From assembly GCF_015209965.1 (NCBI RefSeq), contig NZ_MU158690.1:60839-124838 (forward strand): a DNA stretch of 64,000 nt, given 5' to 3'. The number at the start of each line of letters is the position of its first letter. The first letter of the stretch is position 1. The position numbers and the translations under genes were made by a program. The DNA comes from Sphingobacterium pedocola (GTDB lineage Bacteria; Bacteroidota; Bacteroidia; Sphingobacteriales; Sphingobacteriaceae). Positions 35,424 to 44,922 of this stretch are shown piece by piece. The notes beneath the pieces were generated by a model that was not told the origin of the DNA, made no database searches, and was given only the letters and a program-made list of their open reading frames with translations.

Positions 35424-36764
35424 ATGGGATGTGGCAGTTGCTCGTCCGGAGGTTGTGGAAGCAGTAGCAAATTAGGCACTGTACCAGCAGGATGCCAGGA
35501 TAATGGCTCATGCATGACCAGCGGATGTAATAAATTAGATGTATACGACTGGCTTTCCGACATGGATTTGCCATCAAATTATAAACCATTTGATATCGTA
35601 GAGGTTCGTTTTAAAGGATCTCGTAAAGATTTTTTTGTCAATACAGACAATATCTACTTAGAAATGGGTGAGATGGTCGCTGTAGAACCTTCTACGGGAG
35701 GATATGATATTGGACATATTTCTTTGACAGGTGAATTAGTAAGGTTACAGCTTAAAAAGAATAACATTACACCGGATTCGGTCGCTAAAAAGTTATACCG
35801 AAAAGCCAACGAAACCGACGTTGCGAAGTTTAATGCGGCAAAAGAATTGGAATGGGAAACCATGCACAAGGCACGTAAACTCGCTTTGGATTTAGGCCTT
35901 TCCATGAAAATATCCGATGTAGATTATCAGGGAGACAAAACGAAAGCGACGTTTTTTTATACAGCAGAAGGTCGTGTTGACTTTCGCGAGCTGATTAAGA
36001 GAATGGCTGAATCTTTTCGTATCCGTATTGAAATGCGGCAAATCGGAATGCGCCAAGAAGCAAGTAGACTGGGTGGCATTGGATCTTGTGGAAGAGAATT
36101 GTGTTGTTCCACCTGGCTTACCGATTTTAAAACCGTATCTACCTCAGCTGCACGTTATCAAAATTTGTCCTTAAATACGCTTAAACTAGCAGGACAATGT
36201 GGTAAATTGAAATGTTGTTTAAATTATGAATTAGACAGCTACATGGATGCACTTAAAGACATTCCCAATGATGTGGATCGTTTGGAAACCTTAGCTGGGA
36301 TGGCTTACTTGCAGAAGACAGATATATTCAAAAAAACAATGTGGTTTTCTTACCCAGGAGTAGAGAACTGGATTCCTTTATCAATAGATAAAGTAAGAGA
36401 ATTTGCTGAGATGAATAAAGGCGGTGTAAAGCCTGAAGCTTTAGAATACACTCCCGAAGCACAAGAGGTTAAAAAATCTGTTGTCTTGGATTATGAAAAT
36501 GTGGTCGGACAAGATAGTCTTACACGTCTTGATGAAAAGAACAGAAAAAAGAAAAAGAAGAAAAGTAAACCAAAAACACCAGCCCCAGCTAATACAATTG
36601 CTGAAAAGAAAGAGAATACGCCAGGCGAAAGAAAACAGCTTCCTAAAAATCAAGCTGAAAAGAAAAATGAGGGGGGCGCTGAAAATCAGTCAAGACCAAA
36701 AAGACGATTCAATAATCGCAATAGGAACAGAAACAACGATAAATCAAATAAAACTGGCGAGTAG
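35424..36764 (+). CDS. PSP1 domain protein, RicT/YaaT-like
   Basis: The 446-residue protein has a Cys-rich N-terminus (MGCGSCSSGGCGSSS), a PSP1 C-terminal core at about 55-270 with the conserved pairs SCGRELCCSTW and GQCGKLKCCLNYEL, and a long basic, disordered tail rich in K, N and R from about residue 360. RicT/YaaT in Bacillus belongs to the Y complex that controls mRNA decay and carries iron-sulfur clusters; the role here is inferred. Located between holB and gldH in a common Bacteroidota gene order. Confidence 0.85.
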   Translation: MGCGSCSSGGCGSSSKLGTVPAGCQDNGSCMTSGCNKLDVYDWLSDMDLPSNYKPFDIVEVRFKGSRKDFFVNTDNIYLEMGEMVAVEPSTGGYDIGHISLTGELVRLQLKKNNITPDSVAKKLYRKANETDVAKFNAAKELEWETMHKARKLALDLGLSMKISDVDYQGDKTKATFFYTAEGRVDFRELIKRMAESFRIRIEMRQIGMRQEASRLGGIGSCGRELCCSTWLTDFKTVSTSAARYQNLSLNTLKLAGQCGKLKCCLNYELDSYMDALKDIPNDVDRLETLAGMAYLQKTDIFKKTMWFSYPGVENWIPLSIDKVREFAEMNKGGVKPEALEYTPEAQEVKKSVVLDYENVVGQDSLTRLDEKNRKKKKKKSKPKTPAPANTIAEKKENTPGERKQLPKNQAEKKNEGGAENQSRPKRRFNNRNRNRNNDKSNKTGE

Positions 36765-36773
36765 ATCTCGCCA
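36755..36773 (+). other. Hairpin over the PSP1-gene stop codon
   Basis: TGGCGAG pairs with CTCGCCA around a TAGAT loop. The TAG in the loop is the stop codon of the PSP1 gene, and AATTTTG follows. The gldH start is 10 nt downstream. It may tune termination or coupling to gldH. Confidence 0.45.
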
Positions 36774-36782
36774 AATTTTGGT

Positions 36783-37247
36783 ATGATGTATAAGCACCTT
36801 TTAATCGTAGCCTGTGTAATTATTTCGCTTTCTTCTTGTGTGGATGGAGCCTACTATGAAAAAAATTCAACGATACCTAATCAATCCTGGTCGTATGATA
36901 ATATTCAAAAATTTGAAGTAGATATTGATGATATTACAGCCAAATATGATATATATATCAATTTAAGACATAGCGCTGATTACGATTTCTCCAATATTTT
37001 TGTCCTGTTTCATGAAAAAGGAAAGGGATTAAAAGATACCGCCTACAGAAAAGAGATTGTACTGGCTCAACTAGACGGCAGGTGGCTAAGCAATTCGGCA
37101 GGAGGTGTTTACGAAAAGCAATACTTAGCAAAAGAAAATATTGCTTTCCCGGATACTGGAAAATACGAATTTGCTGTCGAACAAAATATGCGCGAAAATC
37201 CACTAAAAAACATCATCAATGTCGGTATTAAGCTCGTGAAAAAATGA
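36783..37247 (+). CDS. gldH: Gliding motility lipoprotein GldH
   Basis: A 154-residue lipoprotein with lipobox ISLSSC and then a beta-rich domain: NQSWSYDNIQKFEVDI, YDIYINLRHSADYDFSN, GKYEFAVEQNMREN. This fits GldH, needed for gliding in Flavobacterium but also kept in non-gliding Bacteroidota. A second ATG (36786) is an equally possible start. It overlaps lpxK by 4 bp and follows the PSP1 gene by 18 bp, so the three genes form an operon. Confidence 0.85.
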   Translation: MMYKHLLIVACVIISLSSCVDGAYYEKNSTIPNQSWSYDNIQKFEVDIDDITAKYDIYINLRHSADYDFSNIFVLFHEKGKGLKDTAYRKEIVLAQLDGRWLSNSAGGVYEKQYLAKENIAFPDTGKYEFAVEQNMRENPLKNIINVGIKLVKK

Positions 37248-38287
37248 TCCTGATCCTGAGATGGATACTATTACCCATAAGCCTAATCTATTTTCTCACA
37301 GTATGGATTAGAAATCAACTTTACGACAGCGGCATACTCAAGAGCAAATCATTTGATATACCCACTATCGTGATTGGAAATTTAGCAATAGGAGGGACAG
37401 GTAAAAGTCCGATGACGGAATACCTTGTTCGTTTATTATCTTCACATTATACACTTGCAACCTTAAGCCGTGGATATGGCCGTAAAACCACCGGCTTCCA
37501 GTATGCTCAACTATCTTCTACAGCTGCAGAAATCGGAGATGAGCCGCTACAATTCAAAAATAAATTTCCGAAACTTACCGTGGCAGTTTGCGAAGATAGA
37601 TGCAAAGGGGTCGAAATCTTAAAAAAGGATCATCAAGTTATTCTTTTAGATGATGCCTACCAGCACCGCAAATTAAACCCAGGATTCACTATCTTACTTT
37701 TTGATTTTGCTTCATTATTCTCCATGATGATCACACTCCCAACGGGAAATTTTAGAGACACATTTTCAGCTTCGTCCCGGGCAAATCTAATAGTAATAAC
37801 AAAATGCCCTCGGCAACTTTCATTGGCACAGAAACAACAAATAGAATACCGGATTAGAAGGCGCTCCGCGGCACCCATATGCTATTCTACCATTGAATAC
37901 GATCAATTAAGAAATCGTAATCACATACCCGTAGAATTTGACCTGTCGGTTTATCATATCCTTTTGCTCACAGGTATAGCTAATCCTCAACCCTTAAAAG
38001 AATATCTACTTGATAAAGTGGCTTCTATTAAAGAATTAACCTTCGCCGACCACCATAATTATGACGAAGCAGATTATATCAAAATCAACACCGCTTTTCA
38101 ACACCTAAAAGGGAACAAAATCATTATCACCACGGAGAAAGATATACACCGTCTTCATATAGATGTCTTCGCTGCCCTTCCTATCTATTATATTCCGATC
38201 CAGTTAGATTTTATAACAGATCGGCAAATCTTCGATAAGAAAATACTAAACTACCTTTCTCATGCTCAAAGTGTTAATAAACATTAA
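37244..38287 (+). CDS. lpxK: Tetraacyldisaccharide 4'-kinase LpxK
   Basis: LpxK phosphorylates the lipid A disaccharide at the 4' position, at the inner membrane. The 347-residue protein has an N-terminal membrane-associated helix, then VGNLAIGGTGKSPMTEYLVRLL (P-loop, residues about 45-66), LSRGYGRKTTGF and LDDAYQHRKL. It shows the cell makes LPS. It overlaps gldH by 4 bp (ATGA). Confidence 0.95.
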   Translation: MILILRWILLPISLIYFLTVWIRNQLYDSGILKSKSFDIPTIVIGNLAIGGTGKSPMTEYLVRLLSSHYTLATLSRGYGRKTTGFQYAQLSSTAAEIGDEPLQFKNKFPKLTVAVCEDRCKGVEILKKDHQVILLDDAYQHRKLNPGFTILLFDFASLFSMMITLPTGNFRDTFSASSRANLIVITKCPRQLSLAQKQQIEYRIRRRSAAPICYSTIEYDQLRNRNHIPVEFDLSVYHILLLTGIANPQPLKEYLLDKVASIKELTFADHHNYDEADYIKINTAFQHLKGNKIIITTEKDIHRLHIDVFAALPIYYIPIQLDFITDRQIFDKKILNYLSHAQSVNKH

Positions 38288-38409
38288 CAAAGGTTAATGT
38301 TTACTAAACTTCTTATTTCAATGCATTTATATAGAATAAAATCTTGATTTTTATACTAAGAAGTGCAAGCGCCAATAAATGTACTTAGAAGTAAACAAAT
38401 GAAAATAAC

Positions 38410-38799
38410 ATGCGTATGAAAAATTTAATGTTAGTATTAGTGGCTATATTCCTATCTGCTTCAGCAGCAATAGCCCAAGAAAGAGGAAACCGTCAAGGGC
38501 CAGGCCAAAACCGGACACCCGAAGAAAGAGCGAAAGCAGAAGTAGAAAGACTCAACACCGCGTTAAGTTTAGATCAAAGCCAGCGCGATTCTATTTATAC
38601 GTATTCACTCCAACAGAGCACAGCGCAACAAGCCTTATTTCAACAAGGAGACGGAGACAGGGACAAACGTATAGAAAAAATGAGATCCTTTCGAGAGAAG
38701 TATGATACAAAGCTAAAATCGATTCTGACCGAAGAGCAAATCAAAAAGTACGAAGAGATACAAAAAGAAAGATCTCAACGCAGGTCGTCTAGAAATTGA
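38410..38799 (+). CDS. Secreted helical protein, DUF4890-like
   Basis: The 129-residue protein has a signal peptide (cleavage after IAQ), then a Q-, R- and E-rich helical part with TPEERAKAEVERLNTALSLDQSQ and ILTEEQIKKYEEIQKER. The pattern L.LT..Q...... and the extracytoplasmic location recall Spy/CpxP and DUF4890 proteins. The function is unknown. It is a paralogue of the next gene: both share a TxEExAK start and a terminal LTxEQ helix. A terminator follows at 38.84 kb. Confidence 0.65.
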   Translation: MRMKNLMLVLVAIFLSASAAIAQERGNRQGPGQNRTPEERAKAEVERLNTALSLDQSQRDSIYTYSLQQSTAQQALFQQGDGDRDKRIEKMRSFREKYDTKLKSILTEEQIKKYEEIQKERSQRRSSRN

Positions 38800-38826
38800 T
38801 AATAATAAACTGAATATCAGTTTATT

Positions 38827-38858
38827 AAAGGGTGTATAATTTTCATTATACACCCTTT
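38827..38858 (+). terminator. Terminator after the DUF4890-like gene
   Basis: AAAGGGTGTATAAT (38827-38840) pairs perfectly with ATTATACACCCTTT (38845-38858), loop of 4 nt. The T-rich sequence after it (GGTTTG) is weak, but the stem is strong. Confidence 0.7.
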
Positions 38859-38984
38859 GGTTTGTTAAATCATGTTAAAATGTAACAAAATAGATACACA
38901 TATACAACAAATCAGCTCTTTTAGCTGTTATTATATCAACAACAATTAAAAATATAGTATTTAAACATTTTAAAAATTTATGCC

Positions 38985-39359
38985 ATGAAAAAATTAATTT
39001 TAACAGGACTAAGCTTTTTATTCGCTATTACATTAACATTCGCTCAACAAGGGACAGCTGAGGAAAAAGCAAAGGAAACAGTGACAACGCTCACAGAAAA
39101 GTTGACACTCACGGAAGAGCAACAAGCTTCTGTATATAATATTGTGTTAGAAAAAGCAACAGCGAAATATGCGCTAAAAGCAGATACAACATTATCAGAA
39201 GATGCAGTTAAAGAACAAATCTCGACATTAACATCGACTGCAGATGCAAAGATAACGGAGTTGTTGACGGACGAACAAAAAGCTGAATTTGCCAAATACG
39301 TTGAAGAGCGTAATGCTAAAAAAGAGGAACAACCATCACCCATTCAGCCAGTACAATAA
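38985..39359 (+). CDS. Secreted helical protein, paralogue of the preceding gene
   Basis: The 124-residue product has a signal peptide (LFAITLTFAQ) and a helical, T-, E- and K-rich body: TAEEKAKETVTTLTEKLTLTEEQ and ITELLTDEQKAEFAKYVEERN. It resembles the preceding 129-residue protein and Spy-like periplasmic chaperone-type proteins, with no catalytic motif. It has its own 5' region of 125 bp after the terminator and is closed by a very strong hairpin shared with dnaA. Confidence 0.65.
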   Translation: MKKLILTGLSFLFAITLTFAQQGTAEEKAKETVTTLTEKLTLTEEQQASVYNIVLEKATAKYALKADTTLSEDAVKEQISTLTSTADAKITELLTDEQKAEFAKYVEERNAKKEEQPSPIQPVQ

Positions 39360-39370
39360 TTAAAACTATA

Positions 39371-39423
39371 GTACACAAAAAAGGGAGGGATTCATAAAAT
39401 GAATCCCTCCCTTTTTTGTGTAC
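39371..39423. terminator. Very strong bidirectional terminator
   Basis: A 25-bp perfect stem (39371-39395 with 39399-39423) and a loop of only AAA. The inner part is AAGGGAGGGATTCAT. A6 and T6 runs lie inside the stem, so each strand ends in a U tract. It separates the convergent secreted-protein gene and dnaA (stop at 39433). Confidence 0.92.
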
Positions 39424-39432
39424 TACCTAACC

Positions 39433-40860
39433 TTATGATGCTTTCAATTTCTTTTGGATATCCTGCACATACGTTTTAAACTTTTTATCGGTTTCAATTA
39501 GATCTTCTACGGTTTGACAGGCGTAAATAACCGTGGAATGATCTCTTCCTCCAAAGAAGTTTCCAATTGATTTCAATGAAGATTTCGTGTGATTTTTAGC
39601 CAGATACATAGAAATCTGACGAGCCTGTACAATTTCACGCTTACGAACTTTTGATTTGACCATTTCTACAGGCACTTCAAAATATTCGCAAACTAATTTT
39701 TGAATATATTCCATCGAAATTTCCTTGTTTGTATTCTTAACAAAATTCTTTAACATCGACTTTGCCAAGTTCAAATCAATTTCTTTCTTATTCAGCGTTG
39801 ATTGGGCCAACAAAGATACCATAGCACCTTCTAACTCACGAACACTATTATCGATCTGCGTAGCAACATATTCTACAACACTGTCAGGTAATTCAATACC
39901 ATCGGAATACATCTTCTTTTTCAAGATAGCCATTCTCGTTTCTAAATCCGGAATCTGGATATCTGCAGACAATCCCCATTTGAAACGACTTAGTAACCGC
40001 TCTTCTAAACCAGACAAATCTTTCGGCGCTTTATCTGAAGTCAGGATAATTTGCTTACCCGATTGGTGTAAATGGTTGAAAATATGGAAGAATATATCTT
40101 GTGTTTTCTCTTTTCCTGCAAAATTGTGAACATCATCCATTATAATTACGTCCATTGCCTGGTAGAAGTTAACAAAATCATTGATCGTATTATTTTTCAA
40201 TGAATCTACAAACTGCTGACAGAATTTTTCACAAGAAACATAAATAACAAGCTTATCCGAAAGGTTTTTCTTAATCTCATTTCCAATAGCTTGTGCTAAA
40301 TGGGTTTTACCCAACCCTACATCTCCATAAATCATTAACGGATTAAAAGAGGTTCCTCCTGGTTTATTGGCAACAGCATAACCAGCGGACCGCGCCAAAC
40401 GGTTACATTCGCCCTCAATAAAATTATCAAACGTATAATTTTGATTTAATTGCGGATCTACTTGTAATTTCTTTAATCCAGGAATAACAAAAGGATTTTT
40501 GATATTCTTGTTAAGAGCTACGGGAACAGGAATTGACTGCCTCTTTGCTTCCGCACCATTTCCTGTTGAAGGAAGATTGGTTGTATATGGTATATTAGTC
40601 GAAGATTTTTCGATTACGATATTGTATTCCAAACGGCCCTGTTCGCCTAAAAACTTTTTAACGGTCTTACGAAGAATCCCTACATAATGCTCCTCTAACC
40701 ACTCGTAGAAAAATAAACTTGGCACCTGAATAGTTAAAACGTTTCCTTCCAAACGAACCGCTTTTACGGGCTCGAACCATGTCTTGAAACTTTGTGCTGG
40801 GATATTGTCTTTTATAACCTGAAGACAACTATTCCAAACACTTGTATACGTTTTTTCCAT
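39433..40860 (-). CDS. dnaA: Chromosomal replication initiator DnaA
   Basis: DnaA melts the origin and recruits the helicase. The 475-residue protein has domain I at the start (VWNSCLQVIKDNIPAQSFKTW), the Walker A GDVGLGKTH at 179-187 (Asp instead of the more common Gly), VIIMDDVHNF (Walker B), and the C-terminal DNA-binding domain with GGRDHSTVIYAC. A linker of about 40 residues lies at 85-125. It is not beside dnaN (5.5 kb away). The upstream 362 bp have two DnaA-box-like sites only. Confidence 0.98.
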   Translation of the reverse strand: MEKTYTSVWNSCLQVIKDNIPAQSFKTWFEPVKAVRLEGNVLTIQVPSLFFYEWLEEHYVGILRKTVKKFLGEQGRLEYNIVIEKSSTNIPYTTNLPSTGNGAEAKRQSIPVPVALNKNIKNPFVIPGLKKLQVDPQLNQNYTFDNFIEGECNRLARSAGYAVANKPGGTSFNPLMIYGDVGLGKTHLAQAIGNEIKKNLSDKLVIYVSCEKFCQQFVDSLKNNTINDFVNFYQAMDVIIMDDVHNFAGKEKTQDIFFHIFNHLHQSGKQIILTSDKAPKDLSGLEERLLSRFKWGLSADIQIPDLETRMAILKKKMYSDGIELPDSVVEYVATQIDNSVRELEGAMVSLLAQSTLNKKEIDLNLAKSMLKNFVKNTNKEISMEYIQKLVCEYFEVPVEMVKSKVRKREIVQARQISMYLAKNHTKSSLKSIGNFFGGRDHSTVIYACQTVEDLIETDKKFKTYVQDIQKKLKAS

Positions 40861-41222
40861 TCCTAAATTGTTAATAACTTGATAACCAATTAATGATATA
40901 AAAAGTGTTTATAACTTTTCCTTACAACGAAGATGACAAAAATTTTTCAGCTAAAAAATTAAAAAGTTAAAAAAAACTTAAGTAATTAAAGAACAACCAG
41001 TTAAACGATTTTTTTAGTTGTTTTTAGCGAATGAATTCCTGTCAACTTATTCTTTTCCACAGAAAAAAAATAAACGAAATTTTAAGTAAAATTTGCATTT
41101 GAATCGAAGTAGACTATTAAAGATGTGGAAAACTCTAACTATAAAACTTCAGTATGTTTTTACTACAAAAAATAAGCCACAAATACTTGTGGCTCAATTG
41201 ATTTTTTGTTGAAAGGCAACAA
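40861..41222. other. dnaA upstream region with two DnaA-box-like sites
   Basis: AT-rich 362-bp gap between dnaA and dxs, both on the minus strand. TTTTCCACA (one mismatch from TTATCCACA) occurs on plus at 41053-41061 and on minus at 41132-41124. No gene is visible. I read it as an autoregulatory region; with only two boxes and no sign change in G/C it is a weaker origin candidate than the gap at 51 kb. Confidence 0.5.
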
Positions 41223-43151
41223 CTAACTGACCATAGCATCTGTAGGCATTGCTTTCGCCATTTTTCGACATTCTTCAATAATGGCTTTTGCATCGTAATG
41301 ACAAATATCCCAAAGTTCGGACTGTTCACCATGCTCTACAATACTGTCCGGAATACCCAAACGCTTCACTTGCGCCCGATAGTTGTAATCCGACATAAAT
41401 TCTATCACGGCAGACCCAACTCCACCGGGCAAACAACCGTCCTCCACGGTTATCACCTTACTGAATTTCTGAAATACTTCGTGCAAAAGCTCCTCATCTA
41501 AAGGCTTAGCAAAACGCAAATCATAGTGGGCAGGATGGATACCTTCACTATTCAATATAGACAAAGCCTTTGTTGCTTCATTACCAATATGCCCGAAGGT
41601 CAGAAGAGCAACTTCTTCTCCGTCTACAAGTTTACGTCCCTTACCGATCCTAATTTCTTTAAAAGGTCTTTTCCAATCTAGCATCACACCACTACCTCTT
41701 GGATAACGAATTACAAAAGGACCCTTATCTTCCAATTGTGATGTATACATCAGATTACGCAATTCTTCTTCATTCATCGGAGAAGACACAATCAAATTTG
41801 GAACACAACGCATATAGGCTATATCATATGCTCCGTGATGCGTAGGACCATCGGCACCTACTAAACCCGCACGATCAAGACAAAACACAACATTTAACTT
41901 TTGCAATGCTACATCGTGTATGACCTGATCATAGGCCCGTTGCATAAACGTCGAATAAATATTACAAAAAGGAACTAATCCTTGCGCAGCTATACCCGCA
42001 CTAAACGTAACAGCATGTTGTTCTGCTATACCTACGTCAAAAGCACGGGTAGGCATTTCTTTCATCATGATATTCATAGAAGACCCAGACGGCATAGCCG
42101 GTGTTACACCCATAATTTTAGGATTAACTTCAGCCAATTCCACTAATGTATATCCAAAAACATCTTGATATTTTGGTGGCTTCGGCTTATCCGACGAAGA
42201 TTTTTTAATTTCTCCCGTAATTTTATCAAATAAACCTGGAGCGTGCCATTTCGTTTGATCTTTTTCCGCCAACGCGTATCCCTTTCCTTTTACCGTAACC
42301 GCATGTAATAATTTGGGTCCGGGAATATGTTTAAGGTCTTCTATCGTTTTTACCAATTTATTGACATCATGCCCATCTACAGGACCAAAATATCTAAAGT
42401 TGAGCGATTCGAATAAATTTGCATTCTTTAATAATGTTCCTTTTATACTTTGTTCCAATTTTTTAGCCCAACCATATGCATCAGGGCCATTTTTTGAGAT
42501 TTTAGCTAATACGGAAATCAGATCGTCACGAAATTTATTGTAGCTTTTTGACGTGGTGATGCTCGTTAGATATTCCTTTAAAGCACCTACATTAGGATCA
42601 ATCGACATGCAATTATCATTCAGGATAACCAATAAATTTGATTTCTCGATACCCGCATGGTTTAGTGCTTCAAAAGCCATACCCCCCGTCAAGGCACCAT
42701 CGCCTATAACAGCAACATGCTGTCTGTCTGTCTCTCCTTTGTATTCGGAAGCTACGGCCATACCTAAGGCTGCCGAAATCGATGTTGAGGAATGTCCTAC
42801 ACCAAACGAATCGTATTCGCTCTCACTTCGTTTAGGAAATCCGGAAAGTCCTCCTATTATCCTGTTGGTATGGAAAGTTTCGCGTCTACCTGTTAATATT
42901 TTATGTCCATATGCTTGATGACCTACATCAAATATAATCTGATCATAAGGGGTATTTAAAACATAGTGTAACGCGACAGTCAATTCAACCACCCCTAAAC
43001 TAGCGGCGAAATGTCCGCCATTAACAGATACGACGTCAATTATATATTGCCTCAACTCTTTACATACTTCCTCTAAATCAGATTCCTTAAGTTGTCGTAA
43101 ATCAGATGGATAGATTATATTCTGTAAAAGTGCTCCTGCCTCTACTTGCAT
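41223..43151 (-). CDS. dxs: 1-deoxy-D-xylulose-5-phosphate synthase
   Basis: Condenses pyruvate and glyceraldehyde 3-phosphate, first step of the MEP route to isoprenoids. The 642-residue protein has [36 protein letters not shown], the thiamine-diphosphate motif [15 protein letters not shown] with NDN further on, and [15 protein letters not shown]. All catalytic segments are intact. Single gene with its own promoter region. Confidence 0.96.
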   Translation of the reverse strand: MQVEAGALLQNIIYPSDLRQLKESDLEEVCKELRQYIIDVVSVNGGHFAASLGVVELTVALHYVLNTPYDQIIFDVGHQAYGHKILTGRRETFHTNRIIGGLSGFPKRSESEYDSFGVGHSSTSISAALGMAVASEYKGETDRQHVAVIGDGALTGGMAFEALNHAGIEKSNLLVILNDNCMSIDPNVGALKEYLTSITTSKSYNKFRDDLISVLAKISKNGPDAYGWAKKLEQSIKGTLLKNANLFESLNFRYFGPVDGHDVNKLVKTIEDLKHIPGPKLLHAVTVKGKGYALAEKDQTKWHAPGLFDKITGEIKKSSSDKPKPPKYQDVFGYTLVELAEVNPKIMGVTPAMPSGSSMNIMMKEMPTRAFDVGIAEQHAVTFSAGIAAQGLVPFCNIYSTFMQRAYDQVIHDVALQKLNVVFCLDRAGLVGADGPTHHGAYDIAYMRCVPNLIVSSPMNEEELRNLMYTSQLEDKGPFVIRYPRGSGVMLDWKRPFKEIRIGKGRKLVDGEEVALLTFGHIGNEATKALSILNSEGIHPAHYDLRFAKPLDEELLHEVFQKFSKVITVEDGCLPGGVGSAVIEFMSDYNYRAQVKRLGIPDSIVEHGEQSELWDICHYDAKAIIEECRKMAKAMPTDAMVS

Positions 43152-43277
43152 AAATGAAAAATTTCAAAATAAGATACAAAGTAACAATTTATTCTATAAA
43201 CAGTGGAACAATATAAGCAAATAAAAGTTTTTGCCGTACCCTTTGCGCTCTTTACTCTTTTGCAACTAAAAATAATA

Positions 43278-43309
43278 CTTGTAAAAAAATCCAAGTTTGT
43301 CTAAGTTTG
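43278..43309 (+). promoter_or_regulatory. Promoter of scpA
   Basis: CTTG (43278-43281; one mismatch to TTTG), 20 nt, TAAGTTTG (43302-43309). The box ends 9 nt before the ATG at 43319, so the mRNA leader would be only a few bases. The neighbouring bases read like the repeat start in inverse form. Confidence 0.6.
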
Positions 43310-43318
43310 AAACAGTTT

Positions 43319-44068
43319 ATGGAAGCTACTAGTTACGAAATCAAGTTAGAACAGTTCGAAGGTCCTTTTGATTTATTATTGTTCTTTATCGAACGTGATG
43401 AATTGAATATACACGACATCCCAATCTCTAGAATCACAAATGACTTTTTGGATTATATTCAAAAAATGCAGTCTTTGAATATTGAATTAGCCAGTGAATT
43501 TATTTTTGTAGCCTCTACTTTAATGCGTATTAAAGCCAAAATGCTGCTTCCAAGGCCGGATCTCGAAAATGAAAACGAGGTAGATCTGAAAGAACAACTC
43601 GTTCAAAAACTGATCCTCTACAAGCAATTTAAAGACGTATGTGAACACCTTAAAGAGGCTGAGGATAGAAGATCAAAGTTGCATCTTCGCGGCAATATTA
43701 CCTATGATTTAAAGAATACAAAACGTCAAATCATGGAAGAAGAACTTTCCTCCTTTGATTTGTATAAATTGATGATGGTTTACGAGAAAATGATGTATCA
43801 TTTTACACACCGCGTACTTCCTGTAACACATACCGTTATTAAGTTTCCCTACACCATCGAACAGCAGAAGAAGGCTATCTCCCAGTTAATAGAACTCAAC
43901 AAAAAACTCGATTTTCAAAACATTCTAAAGAATTCAGAAAACAAAGTACATTTTGTTTTTAATTTTCTCGCTATTCTTGAAATGCTTCAGCAAAAACTAT
44001 TGGAAATTGAAGTAGGAATAGGATATAATAATTTTTCGGTTGAGAAAAGAGCTATTGAATTAAATTAA
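43319..44068 (+). CDS. scpA: Segregation and condensation protein A
   Basis: ScpA is the kleisin that bridges SMC heads and, with ScpB, organises chromosomes. The 249-residue protein starts MEATSYEIKLEQFEGPFDLLLFFIERDELNI, the family hallmark, with LASEFIFVASTLMRIKAKMLLPR following. I prefer the ATG at 43319 to the TTG at 43307, which overlaps the -7 box. scpB and smc are not in the window. It overlaps the end of the convergent enoyl-CoA hydratase gene by 4 bp. Confidence 0.93.
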   Translation: MEATSYEIKLEQFEGPFDLLLFFIERDELNIHDIPISRITNDFLDYIQKMQSLNIELASEFIFVASTLMRIKAKMLLPRPDLENENEVDLKEQLVQKLILYKQFKDVCEHLKEAEDRRSKLHLRGNITYDLKNTKRQIMEEELSSFDLYKLMMVYEKMMYHFTHRVLPVTHTVIKFPYTIEQQKKAISQLIELNKKLDFQNILKNSENKVHFVFNFLAILEMLQQKLLEIEVGIGYNNFSVEKRAIELN

Positions 44069-44769
44069 TCTTTCTTTAATGTATCCAAACAATTTTTAAG
44101 ATACGCAAATTGTTCTTCTTTTACTACCGTCGGTAATTTTCTCAAAGCTTTAATACCCGTCATTAAAGCTTTAGTACTACGTCTTTCGAAGGAATCCAAA
44201 ATTGATTCAACGGCACCTTCTCCTATAAATCCGTCAACAATACCAAGCGCTATTGCTTTCTGGACGTCAAAATATTCGGTATTTAGACACAACTGTAACA
44301 CCTTTTTTTCGGGCAATACTTTAAGTAAACCGGCCATCACCTGAAACGGAAAAATACCCAAATCTACCTCCGGAAGTTTAAACTGTACATCTTTTTTACA
44401 ATAGACATAACTACAACCAAGAATAATAAGAAAACCGCCCGCAATAACATTTCCCTCTACTATCGCTATAGAAGGTTTCAATAAACCATCGAATACCTGT
44501 CCCAACGAAATATCCTGATTCTTAATGAACGGATTAAGAATATCAAGCATTGGATTTTCAAACGTATTGAGATCCATTCCTGCGCAAAAAATAGGACCTT
44601 CCGCTTTAATTATGACAACTTTAATGGCATCATCGGCATTGGCCAGATCAAACGCATGCGCTATTTCGTTGACCATTGTCGGTGTAAACGCATTTCTCTT
44701 TTCCGGGCGGGCCAATGTCAAAATAAATCTGAAATCCTTCTTTTCTACTTTTATAAAATTATACTCCAT
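44065..44769 (-). CDS. Enoyl-CoA hydratase/isomerase family protein
   Basis: A 234-residue crotonase-fold protein, a little short for the family. ARPEKRNAFTPTMVNEI, AEGPIFCAGMDLNTFEN and EGNVIAGGFLIILGCSYVYC form the acyl-CoA site and oxyanion hole; the catalytic Glu would be in the PEVDLGIFPF segment. In its neighbourhood of HMG-CoA lyase, acyl-CoA dehydrogenase and methylcrotonyl carboxylase it is most likely the methylglutaconyl-CoA hydratase of leucine degradation. Confidence 0.85.
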   Translation of the reverse strand: MEYNFIKVEKKDFRFILTLARPEKRNAFTPTMVNEIAHAFDLANADDAIKVVIIKAEGPIFCAGMDLNTFENPMLDILNPFIKNQDISLGQVFDGLLKPSIAIVEGNVIAGGFLIILGCSYVYCKKDVQFKLPEVDLGIFPFQVMAGLLKVLPEKKVLQLCLNTEYFDVQKAIALGIVDGFIGEGAVESILDSFERRSTKALMTGIKALRKLPTVVKEEQFAYLKNCLDTLKKD

Positions 44770-44880
44770 TATCCGATACCCCCTCTTTAATTTAAAAATA
44801 TACTTTTTTATCTGCTACAGCCGAATATTCTATTTCCTGTAATCCACTAAATCTTGTAATTTTATCCTCTATTTTTAATC

Positions 44881-44922
44881 TAACACCTAACACCTAACAC
44901 CTAACACCTAACACCTAACATC
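44881..44922. repeat. Six tandem copies of a 7-bp unit
   Basis: The unit TAACACC is repeated six times, the last copy with one change (TAACATC). The stop codon of the HMG-CoA lyase gene (44915-44917) lies within the fifth copy, so copy-number change would alter the sequence after the stop, not the protein. It is a microsatellite between two minus-strand genes. Confidence 0.9.

Noticed and set aside
40861..41222. Replication origin directly upstream of dnaA
   Set aside because: Only two DnaA-like 9-mers, and C remains above G on the plus strand on both sides of it; the gap at 51 kb fits better.
44881..44922. Possible CRISPR array
   Set aside because: The 7-bp unit repeats directly with no spacers and there are no cas genes.
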